NCBI GenBank assembly: GCA_022764165.1
Contig: JALERM010000186.1
Span: 1-64,000 of the forward strand
Direction: 5' to 3'
Origin: Eubacterium sp.
GTDB taxonomy: Bacteria > Bacillota > Clostridia > Lachnospirales > Lachnospiraceae
DNA: 64,000 nucleotides
This document shows positions 19,175-26,714 of the stretch, piece after piece. Made by a program: the position numbers and the translations under genes. The notes below the pieces were generated by a model. The model ran no database searches. It saw only the letters and a program-made list of their open reading frames with translations, and was not told where the DNA came from. The stretch's first letter is position 1, and every line of letters begins with the position of its first letter.

Positions 19175-20750
19175 CAATTGAAACAATTGGAAACATCAGC
19201 AATACTTTAAATAAGTCTCCGTCTATACTGATCTGCATGGTTCCTCCCATATTGTGTACAAAACTGGAGGCGATAGCCAGACCCAGACCATGCCCTTCCG
19301 TGGTTCTGGACTTATCTCCCCGCACAAATCGTTCTGTAATCTCTTCCGGCGAAAAATCCATCTCATATGCCGAAATGTTTTTCATTTCCGCAAAAACCTG
19401 GCCATTTTTTTCTCCGGCTTCCAGATAAACTCTGGTTCCTGCCAGTGAGTATTTTAATGCATTTCCCAGAAGGTTCTGCACCACCCGATACATCTTGTTG
19501 TTGTCTCCCATGAACGGCAGCGGATTTTCTGAAAACTTTGTCCGTATATCCAGTCCGCTGTCTTTCACATTATCTTCCATATCTCCCAAAGTCTGCTCCA
19601 GTAGTTTCCTCATATCCAGGCATTCCATATTCAGCTGTTCCACACCGCTTGTGGCCTTGGACAATTCAAATACATCCTGTATCATATTTTTTAATTGTTC
19701 CTGTTTCAGGGAAATGATTTCCACATAATCCCTTGCCTCATCACTGAGTTCTTCTTTTTTCAAAAGATCCGTGTATCCCACCATGGAAGTCAGCGGTGTC
19801 TTCAGATCATGCGACATATTCGTGATTAAATCGATTTTCAATCGTTCTGCCTGTACCTGCTTCTCCACACTTTTCTGCATGGCAAGGTGAATATTTTTCA
19901 GCTGTTCTGATGCCTCCTGAAACAAAGACTCTTTTGGTAGCTGACGAGCATTTTCGAGATTTTCTCCCGCATATATCGTGCGAATATGTTCCAGAAGAAT
20001 CCCTACTTCTTTCGTTGTCTTATCATCCATTGCTGACCCCCAGAACAGTATATATACAATCAAAAGTAAAAAAACAGATGCCACCGCAGGACCATAACCC
20101 GACGGTATGATCAGGACTGCGGCACATATCAGCAAAAGAGCTGTAAATATCAGCATATACTTTTTCTTCTTCTGTACCAGAATTTCCAGAGGCGTTCTCA
20201 TCCGAAATTCACGGATTTTTATCAAGGTTACAGATGTTTCCGGGAAGATTCCCAACAGTTTCTGACGAATCAGCAGCAATACTCCGCCCAACAAAAATAC
20301 TGCGATCAGAAAAATGATAATCGTCATCTGTATCACTTCTACCACATTGTTGACAATCATCAGCGGAAATAGTAATCCACCCATGAGATATACATCCTGG
20401 GAAGACAGGATATCCATCCAGAGACCGCCTGACAGCAGAACCAGCAGAATAAGGATTTCTGTCCTGCACCGGTCTATTTTGTGTAGCTTCAGGTTTTCCC
20501 ATGGTCTGTATTTTTTTATATATCCCCATGCTGCCGCACCACACACAATCCCCAGAATCACCGTCAAAAGTGCAAGTATGACGCTTGCTATCTGATAAAA
20601 CATAAGCCCTGTTTCCGACCAGTAGTAATCACAGAGCTGATAATTGTAACAAATATCAGCAAAGGTAAAACATTCGAAGAATACGAATACCACCGCCACA
20701 AGAATCAGCTCCATTTGCTTTCTAGTCAAATTTTTCAATTTTGTATCCAA
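19158..20750 (-). CDS. Sensor histidine kinase with multispanning N-terminus
   Basis: Membrane kinase of 530 residues. About six or seven transmembrane helices fill residues 10-235. They are followed by a dimerisation/His box (SHDLKTPLTSMVGYTDLL), an N box (VVQNLLGNALKYS) and a G2 box (GHGLGLAIASSF). It overlaps the response regulator by 29 bp. The TTG at 20750 has AAGGTGG nine bases upstream and gives a basic segment before the first helix. The internal ATG at 20714 is the alternative start. The C-terminal PGRM is encoded by the repeat. The signal is unknown. The downstream wall-glycosylation genes suggest an envelope stimulus. Confidence 0.9.
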   Translation of the reverse strand: MDTKLKNLTRKQMELILVAVVFVFFECFTFADICYNYQLCDYYWSETGLMFYQIASVILALLTVILGIVCGAAAWGYIKKYRPWENLKLHKIDRCRTEILILLVLLSGGLWMDILSSQDVYLMGGLLFPLMIVNNVVEVIQMTIIIFLIAVFLLGGVLLLIRQKLLGIFPETSVTLIKIREFRMRTPLEILVQKKKKYMLIFTALLLICAAVLIIPSGYGPAVASVFLLLIVYILFWGSAMDDKTTKEVGILLEHIRTIYAGENLENARQLPKESLFQEASEQLKNIHLAMQKSVEKQVQAERLKIDLITNMSHDLKTPLTSMVGYTDLLKKEELSDEARDYVEIISLKQEQLKNMIQDVFELSKATSGVEQLNMECLDMRKLLEQTLGDMEDNVKDSGLDIRTKFSENPLPFMGDNNKMYRVVQNLLGNALKYSLAGTRVYLEAGEKNGQVFAEMKNISAYEMDFSPEEITERFVRGDKSRTTEGHGLGLAIASSFVHNMGGTMQISIDGDLFKVLLMFPIVSIAPGRM

Positions 20751-21426
20751 TACCCCACACCACCTTCAGATATTTTGGATTTTTCGGAGTAATCTCGATT
20801 TTTTCACGGATTCTCCGAATATGTACCATTACCGTATTTTCTGCTCCGATTGCTTCTTCCTGCCATACCTGGGTATAAATATCTTCTGCGGAAAATACAT
20901 AACCCGGATGTTCCATTAGGAGTTCAATAATCTTATACTCTGTAGCGGTCAGACGAACCGGCTCTCCGTCTACAGCAAATTCCTTTGTATTTTTATTTAA
21001 TGTCAGCCCTCCATTTTTTAAAATATCCGAATCTCTTCCAACGATAGCCGCACCAAGAGAAAAATATCTCCGCAGCTGAGATTTGATTCTCGCCATCAAT
21101 TCTGCTGTATTGTAAGGTTTTGTCACATAATCATCAGCTCCCATGGAAAGCCCCAGAACCTTATCACTCTCTTCCGTTTTAGCAGAAAGCATAATAATAG
21201 GAATATTATTCTTCTCCCGAATCTTCATCAAGGCAGACAATCCGTTCAGCTGCGGCATCATAACGTCCAGAAGAATCAGGTGTATCTTTTCCGCCATCAT
21301 AATGTCCAGTGCTTCCAGACCATGATATGCTTTAAAAACACGATACCCTTCCATCTCCAAAAGCTTTGACAGAGAACGGACAATCTCTCTGTCATCGTCC
21401 ACCACTAATATTTGATATGTTTCCAT
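20722..21426 (-). CDS. OmpR/PhoB-family response regulator
   Basis: 234-residue regulator. The receiver domain has the acidic pair VVDDDR, the phospho-acceptor HLILLDVMMPQ (Asp about 52), the conserved Thr/Ser and the Lys of DDYVTKPY. The C-terminal winged helix ends in VMVHIRRIREKIE and VWGIGYKI. It resembles VanR-type regulators. It is first in a regulator-kinase-csbB-yfhO row, so it may control wall-polymer glycosylation. That is an inference from position only. Confidence 0.93.
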   Translation of the reverse strand: METYQILVVDDDREIVRSLSKLLEMEGYRVFKAYHGLEALDIMMAEKIHLILLDVMMPQLNGLSALMKIREKNNIPIIMLSAKTEESDKVLGLSMGADDYVTKPYNTAELMARIKSQLRRYFSLGAAIVGRDSDILKNGGLTLNKNTKEFAVDGEPVRLTATEYKIIELLMEHPGYVFSAEDIYTQVWQEEAIGAENTVMVHIRRIREKIEITPKNPKYLKVVWGIGYKIEKFD

Positions 21427-21519
21427 AATTTTTAACCTTTCCTTTATTAACTACTCTTACTATAGCAGGTAAAAACGCATATTCTTTAATAGAATTCTTT
21501 CATTTTTCTTAAACTGACA

Positions 21520-21560
21520 AAATTTCCCCGGGGATTTTTACATTATCCCCGGGGAAATTT
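21520..21560. repeat. CCCCGGGG palindrome, copy 3
   Basis: The longest copy. Arms AAATTTCCCCGGGGAT / ATCCCCGGGGAAATTT surround a loop with the shared TTTACATT core. It lies between the HAD phosphatase stop and the response regulator, 10 bp downstream of the former. The A- and T-tracts inside the arms make it a plausible bidirectional terminator. Confidence 0.85.
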
Positions 21561-21570
21561 CGAAATTCCA

Positions 21571-22410
21571 CTAACGTAAGACGTACTGCTCCACCGCGTA
21601 AGCAACGCCATCTTCTTCATTTGATTTTGTCACAAATGCAGCCAGTTTTTTCGTTTCTTCATCCGCATTTCCCATCACCACCGGAAATCCTGCCATTTGC
21701 AGCATATCCCAGTCGTTGGCGGCATCACCGCAGGCCATGATTTCTTCCCGGCTGATTCCGAGAATTTTTCCCAGCGCCACCAGACCTTTTCCTTTTCCTG
21801 CATCTGAGGAATTGATCTCCATATTAAATGTGGTAGCATGACTGAATGCAAGACCCGGAAATTTTTCACGTATCTCCTGCATCTTTTGATCCCGGTATTC
21901 CGTATTTTCAAATACCATATGCATTTTTTCCATGCTAATATGTTCCCGCCTGATTTTCTCAGCAAGATGCTTTACCGGCTGCCGGGTTCTACGCATGTAG
22001 GATTTCAGCGCCGGAAGCATATCCGGATGATCCAGAAAACGGTAGGCATCCGCATCCACAAAGATTTCTCCATCATAGTACGCTTCCCATGCACAATGTT
22101 CCCAAGTACTCACTTCATCGATCACTTTCGCCGCTGTTTCCCACGGAAGCAGCTGTGCGTAGATCACTTTTCGTTCAGCAAGGTCAATAATCCGTGCCCC
22201 ATTGGATGTCAACGCATATCTGACTCCTGGAATCGCCAGAAACTGTTCCGGAAGTCCACACTCCGGGCGTCCTGTGGCAGGAAGCACCACAACACCCTGA
22301 CGGATTGCTTTCGTAAGTACCTCTCTGGTATGTTCCGTAATCACCTTTGCATTATTGAATACGGTTCCATCCAAATCCAGCCCAATCATACGAATCTTTC
22401 TTTTTTCCAT
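21571..22410 (-). CDS. Cof-type HAD-superfamily phosphatase
   Basis: 279-residue sugar-phosphatase-like HAD hydrolase of the Cof/YidA type. Motif I is IGLDLDGTVFNN (nucleophile Asp and acid/base Asp). Motif II is around LPATGR, motif III is the Lys in SDAGKGKGLVALG, and motif IV is MACGDAANDWDML. The ATG at 22410 follows GAGAGGAG. The 7-residue longer frame lacks its own site. Substrate unknown, probably a phosphorylated sugar or cofactor. It follows the hsdS-like gene by 41 bp. Confidence 0.92.
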   Translation of the reverse strand: MEKRKIRMIGLDLDGTVFNNAKVITEHTREVLTKAIRQGVVVLPATGRPECGLPEQFLAIPGVRYALTSNGARIIDLAERKVIYAQLLPWETAAKVIDEVSTWEHCAWEAYYDGEIFVDADAYRFLDHPDMLPALKSYMRRTRQPVKHLAEKIRREHISMEKMHMVFENTEYRDQKMQEIREKFPGLAFSHATTFNMEINSSDAGKGKGLVALGKILGISREEIMACGDAANDWDMLQMAGFPVVMGNADEETKKLAAFVTKSNEEDGVAYAVEQYVLR

Positions 22411-22451
22411 CGTATATCTCCTCTCAGTCAACAGTGCTTATTCCGCAATGA

Positions 22452-24131
22452 TTATTCTTCGTCGGAATCCCAGAAAAAACTGCAGGCACCCAGACCGGAA
22501 TACTCTGCAAGCAGACCCAGTCCTCTGCCTGCCATAATCCTGACTGTTTCCAAATCCCAATCACCTTCCGTACAGATAGACTGTTCCCCCTGAAATGCCA
22601 GATGTGCGTCTATCAGTTCTCCTGTTGCCGTTTTTTGCAGTATCATCCGAAGCAGATCCAGCGGCTGGTCATCCTGTTCACAGAATGTCGCCGAATAATA
22701 CGCGAGAAAATCCCTCTCCACCAGGTATTCTTTTTGTCCATGCGTGGTCACAAAGGAAAATGCCACCGGCTGAAAGTATGGCTGAGCAAGCCGGAAGATT
22801 TCCTGACGTTTTCTGCAATATTCACCTGTACGTTCATCCTGAGGACTCCATCCACACAGTACTGCCAGAATCAGACGACAGACAACACCCTGGTTTGCGT
22901 TTTCTTCCTTTTTCACACTATTCAAACGTGCCAGACTCTCTGTACTCTGTATTTTCTGTTTTTCCAGCTTACGTCCGCTCAGCAAAATCTCACTGACTGT
23001 AAGCAAAATCTTTTCTGCAAACGCCAACTCTCGATCAAGGGATCGCTGAATCTGTCTGCTTTTCCGCAGACAAGCTGCAAACTGCTTTTGTTTCTCTAAT
23101 GTAAAATAAGGAATCTGCAGCCGCTCCAGTTCGCTGGCTCTTATGGGCCGTTTTCTCATATCGCCTTCTTTTCTCTCACCATATAGCACAAGCTGCAGCT
23201 GCGGAAGACCCAGGTATGCATACAAAACTTCCGGCAGCAGCTGCTCCTTCCGGGTTCGGATTCTGAGGACATTTCTTTCATAGGCAACGAGAACCTCCAT
23301 CTCGTCCACCAGCAGCAGCCGTCCGTTTCTCAGCAAAAGATCATCTTCCCGTACCAGCCATTCCGCCGGCATATTCTCCGTCATATCCATAGATTTCCAC
23401 TTTTCAAGTACAGCAGCTGTCACATAGGAATGAGAAAATTCTCCGCTTCGAATACACGGAATTTCTTTATCTTCGTCTTCATTTTTGGGGATGCCGCTCC
23501 CCACATTCTCTGTCAGGAATTCACGCAGAGGTAATTTTTCATGATACTGAGCCTCCTGACCGAAGATTTTCTGAAACATTTTTTGCTCATATGTGGCCAT
23601 ATATCTGCATAAATTCTTTTTCTTATCCACATAATTCTGAAATTTTTCCAGCTTATCCACAATTTTTCGCTGGGTATCAAGACTTTCCGGTGCATAGATG
23701 CGATATTGCCCCAGTGTTTTTCTGCTGATCAGAGCCATCGTGGTCTGATTGGATAATTTGCGGATTTTTTCCGCATGAAGCCGAAGAAAGTAGTAACCGT
23801 ATAAAGGATATATTTTCTCCGGTTCAAAGATCAATGCTACAATCTGTTGATTTGTGGCCAGTTCTTTTCCGGCTATGCCCACTTTTCCTATCGTTCCCAC
23901 AATCGAAAATAATACGCTGTCTCTGGGAACCAGATTTACCTTTTCTCTTCCCTCATCAGACAGGTACTCTGCAGCCTCTGTAATATAGCCCTGATCCAGA
24001 TTCTCTATTTTTACCCATGGAGTTCCCACAGGTGCATAGTATTCTTTCCGCTCACGTTCCGGTGTCCGTCCGGATACCAGCCGGGCAACCGAATCCAGCT
24101 TATAGTAATTCCATTTTTCCTTTTTATCCAT
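22452..24131 (-). CDS. Type I restriction specificity (HsdS)-like protein with C-terminal extension
   Basis: 559 residues. Two target-recognition domains are visible: TRD1 at about 10-175 (WNYYKLDSVARLVSG, GTPWVKIENLDQG, TTMALISRKTLGQYRI) and TRD2 at about 200-370 (YHEKLPLREFL, EIPCIRSGEFSHS, RPIRASELERLQIP), each followed by a helical spacer. In type I systems HsdS reads the DNA target for the methylase and nuclease. Residues ~400-559 form an extra domain I do not recognise, beyond the usual ~400-450 length. The start overlaps the hsdM-like stop by 8 bp. No hsdR lies in the window. Confidence 0.85.
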   Translation of the reverse strand: MDKKEKWNYYKLDSVARLVSGRTPERERKEYYAPVGTPWVKIENLDQGYITEAAEYLSDEGREKVNLVPRDSVLFSIVGTIGKVGIAGKELATNQQIVALIFEPEKIYPLYGYYFLRLHAEKIRKLSNQTTMALISRKTLGQYRIYAPESLDTQRKIVDKLEKFQNYVDKKKNLCRYMATYEQKMFQKIFGQEAQYHEKLPLREFLTENVGSGIPKNEDEDKEIPCIRSGEFSHSYVTAAVLEKWKSMDMTENMPAEWLVREDDLLLRNGRLLLVDEMEVLVAYERNVLRIRTRKEQLLPEVLYAYLGLPQLQLVLYGERKEGDMRKRPIRASELERLQIPYFTLEKQKQFAACLRKSRQIQRSLDRELAFAEKILLTVSEILLSGRKLEKQKIQSTESLARLNSVKKEENANQGVVCRLILAVLCGWSPQDERTGEYCRKRQEIFRLAQPYFQPVAFSFVTTHGQKEYLVERDFLAYYSATFCEQDDQPLDLLRMILQKTATGELIDAHLAFQGEQSICTEGDWDLETVRIMAGRGLGLLAEYSGLGACSFFWDSDEE

Positions 24132-25596
24132 AGTTTTCTACCATCTCTATCAACTCACGCATCTGTTTCAGAGTCTCCTGCTCCATAGCTTCCAGCTGCC
24201 GCAGCATCTGCAGCGGAGATTCCTCTTCTTTTTTCATCTCTTCTGACCACGGCTTATATCTTCCGACTGTAAAATTGTAATCATTCTTCCGTATCGTTGC
24301 CCGATCTGCAAACCAGCAATGTTCCTGCTCCCAGACCTGAGGTACAGGATTTTCCCACTGATTCCTCTGCTCACCGCTCTGAAGGCTGATTTTCCATTGT
24401 TCTTCGAGATTTTTCCTCTCTTTCCAGCACTGCAGGAGTTCCGGAATCTGGCTTTCCTCCCGTAATTCTCTCTTTCTATCCATCGTATATCCGGGATTTT
24501 CAATTTCATAGAAAAATACCATCTGGTCAGCGGTATCCACCTTTCTTTTTTCAAAAATCAAAATAGACATTTTACTCATGGTATACGGCATAAATGCTCC
24601 TGCCGGAAGAGAAATTACCCCATGCAGCCGACAATTTTCCATGATACTCTGGCGTACCTTCATCTCAGCTTCGAACTTAAACAATGTTCCTTCATTGATA
24701 ACAACAATCCCCAGACCATCTTCTTCCAGACTTTGCAGAATCATCTGAAGATACTGAAGCTGGATTTTCCGGGTCACGATGGGGAAACGTTCCTGCAGGG
24801 AAGCAGCCAGTTCTCCCACCGGAGGATTCGACACCACCAAATGATAAGTACTGTCTACAGATTCTTCCAGTGGATCCCGCATCTGAATGATTCCTTCCTG
24901 AACCCCTTGATAAAACTGCAGCATCTGTGCAATCACAGCCTGATCTTTATTGCCTTCCGTTCCTGTCAGATTCCAATTTTCACAGTTTCGATGAAGTGCC
25001 GCAAGAAATTCACCTGTACGGCAGGCCGGATTCCAGATGCGGATATTTTTATTTGACGTACTGTTTTCTCCCAGACAAATAGTTCCCAGCTGAACCAGCA
25101 AACCGGTTAAAGGCTCCGGCATCAAAAATATATCCGTATTCCCCATTTCATCAATCTGCCGGATCATCTCTTCCATAGCGGCACCATAGCAGGAGGGCAT
25201 CCCTTCCCCCCATCGGCAATATCCGCCAAGCCAGTCAATGAATTTACATAAGGCTTCCATCCATGCGGCATTCTCAACAATTTTAGCCTGTTCCATAAAA
25301 TGTCCTTCTTCCACGATAGACCCGCAGTACTGCATCTGATACTGTAACTGCCAGATTCTCTGCTGTCCCTCCATGGGTTCATCCCCCCGGGTCCACTCCA
25401 TGGGAAATCCCGCATAAGGGAAATATTCCTGAAGTTTTTCATTTTTCTGGGATTCCACAAAAAGCTGAATATAGGTCAGATATCCAAACTGCTGAACAAA
25501 GCGAAGGGGTTTTTTCTCTTGTTCAATCTGAAGTTCTGACAGCATCCGACGGATATATTCTTTCATATTTTCAGTAAATTCTCTTGTATTTTCCAT
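24124..25596 (-). CDS. HsdM-like N6-adenine methylase with degenerate catalytic motifs
   Basis: 490 residues, with the layout of a type I methylase subunit: a helical N-terminal domain, then a SAM-dependent core. Motif I, normally DPxCGTG, reads NPACRTGEFL (189-198). Motif IV, normally NPPF or NPPY, reads NPPV (257-260). The acidic SAM-ribose contact TGTEGN persists. Loss of the aromatic in NPP[FY] and an Arg in the glycine loop suggest weak or no methylation. The start ATG at 25596 follows ACAGGAG. It is coupled to the hsdS-like gene, with no nuclease subunit nearby. Confidence 0.8.
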   Translation of the reverse strand: MENTREFTENMKEYIRRMLSELQIEQEKKPLRFVQQFGYLTYIQLFVESQKNEKLQEYFPYAGFPMEWTRGDEPMEGQQRIWQLQYQMQYCGSIVEEGHFMEQAKIVENAAWMEALCKFIDWLGGYCRWGEGMPSCYGAAMEEMIRQIDEMGNTDIFLMPEPLTGLLVQLGTICLGENSTSNKNIRIWNPACRTGEFLAALHRNCENWNLTGTEGNKDQAVIAQMLQFYQGVQEGIIQMRDPLEESVDSTYHLVVSNPPVGELAASLQERFPIVTRKIQLQYLQMILQSLEEDGLGIVVINEGTLFKFEAEMKVRQSIMENCRLHGVISLPAGAFMPYTMSKMSILIFEKRKVDTADQMVFFYEIENPGYTMDRKRELREESQIPELLQCWKERKNLEEQWKISLQSGEQRNQWENPVPQVWEQEHCWFADRATIRKNDYNFTVGRYKPWSEEMKKEEESPLQMLRQLEAMEQETLKQMRELIEMVENYG

Positions 25597-25623
25597 ATTT
25601 GCTCCTGTTTTTTTATACTGTCC

Positions 25624-25652
25624 TTGCATACTGTATTTCTTTTTATTATACT
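25624..25652 (+). promoter_or_regulatory. Promoter of apbE
   Basis: TTGCAT (25624-25629), a 17-base spacer, and TATACT (25647-25652). It shares its -10 region with the opposite-strand hsdM-like promoter, so the two are probably mutually exclusive. Confidence 0.6.
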
Positions 25653-25674
25653 ATGAAATAAGACCGAAGTCCAA
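25645..25674 (-). promoter_or_regulatory. Promoter of the hsdM-like gene
   Basis: Minus strand TTGGAC (25669-25674), an 18-base spacer, and TATAAT (25645-25650), about 49 bases before the start codon. Its -10 box overlaps that of the divergent apbE promoter. Confidence 0.6.
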
Positions 25675-25699
25675 TCTATGATGAAAGAGGTGATATCGT

Positions 25700-26713
25700 T
25701 TGATAAAAGAAAAAAAAATCCTGATACCTCTTGTTCTGGTTCTTTTGGTATGCGCAGCGGCTCTCACCAGGCTGCAAAAACAGGAGCAGACAGCTGGAGA
25801 ACCTATCACCGAGACAGGATTTTACCTGAATACAATTATAACCATTTCCATTTATGATTCACAGGATACTTCCCTGCTGAAAGAATGTATGGATATCTGT
25901 AAGCAGTATGAAGAGCAATTCAGCCGTACCATTTCTTCCAGTGAAATCGCACGGCTGAATCGTGGAGAATTGACCGATGCCCAGGGAATTTCTCATCTTT
26001 CCCCGGACACGGCAGAACTGATTCAAAAAAGTCTGGATTACGCCAGCCTGTCCCAGGGAGCTTTCGACCCTTCTATTGGAGCAGTCTCCTCACTCTGGGA
26101 TTTTACTGCGGATGAACCTGTTCTTCCTGATGATGAGGCCATCCAGCAAAACCTTCCGCTTGTCAACTATGAGAATATTTCTCTTTCCGGACAAGATATA
26201 ATATATAAGATTCCCGGTATCCAGTTGGATCTGGGGGCAATCGCCAAAGGATATATTGCTGACCGAATCAAAGAATATCTTCTGGATCAGGACGTACACA
26301 GTGCCACCATCAATCTGGGTGGGAATGTCTTATGCATTGGATGTAAACCGGACGGTTCACCATTCAGAGTGGGCATCCAGAAACCCTTTTCTGACCGGAA
26401 TACCTATCTTACAATTGTGGAAGTTGAGGATAAGTCTGTTGTAACCTCCGGCTGTTATGAGCGATATTTTGAAATGGATGGCAAGTTTTATCACCATATT
26501 CTGAATCCTGCCACCGGTTATCCTTACGATAACGATCTTGTTTCCGTCACCATTCTGTCCGATCTGTCTGTAGACGGTGACGGACTCAGCACCTCTTGCT
26601 ATGCACTGGGGCTGGAAAAAGGAATGAAATTAATTGAAAGCTTACCTGACACAGAAGCTCTGTTCGTTACCAACGATGAAGAACTCCATTACAGCAGCGG
26701 CTTTCCACGCTAA
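25700..26713 (+). CDS. apbE: FAD:protein FMN transferase (ApbE)
   Basis: Attaches FMN covalently to a Thr/Ser of target flavoproteins outside the membrane. The 337 residues start with a hydrophobic export helix (ILIPLVLVLLVCAAAL), without a clean lipobox. Family motifs are LDLGAIAKGYIAD (about 180), INLGGNVLCIG, the substrate pocket HHILNPATGYPYD, and the metal-binding DGDGLSTSCYALG. The TTG at 25700 is the likely start, with AGAGGTGA six bases upstream. No RnfG/NqrC-type target with an S/T-GAT motif is in the window. Confidence 0.92.
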   Translation: MIKEKKILIPLVLVLLVCAAALTRLQKQEQTAGEPITETGFYLNTIITISIYDSQDTSLLKECMDICKQYEEQFSRTISSSEIARLNRGELTDAQGISHLSPDTAELIQKSLDYASLSQGAFDPSIGAVSSLWDFTADEPVLPDDEAIQQNLPLVNYENISLSGQDIIYKIPGIQLDLGAIAKGYIADRIKEYLLDQDVHSATINLGGNVLCIGCKPDGSPFRVGIQKPFSDRNTYLTIVEVEDKSVVTSGCYERYFEMDGKFYHHILNPATGYPYDNDLVSVTILSDLSVDGDGLSTSCYALGLEKGMKLIESLPDTEALFVTNDEELHYSSGFPR

Positions 26714-26714
26714 T

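Noticed and set aside
9994..26713. FMN_bind-like protein as the ApbE flavinylation target
   Set aside because: The S/T-GAT acceptor motif is missing, and the two genes are 15 kb apart.
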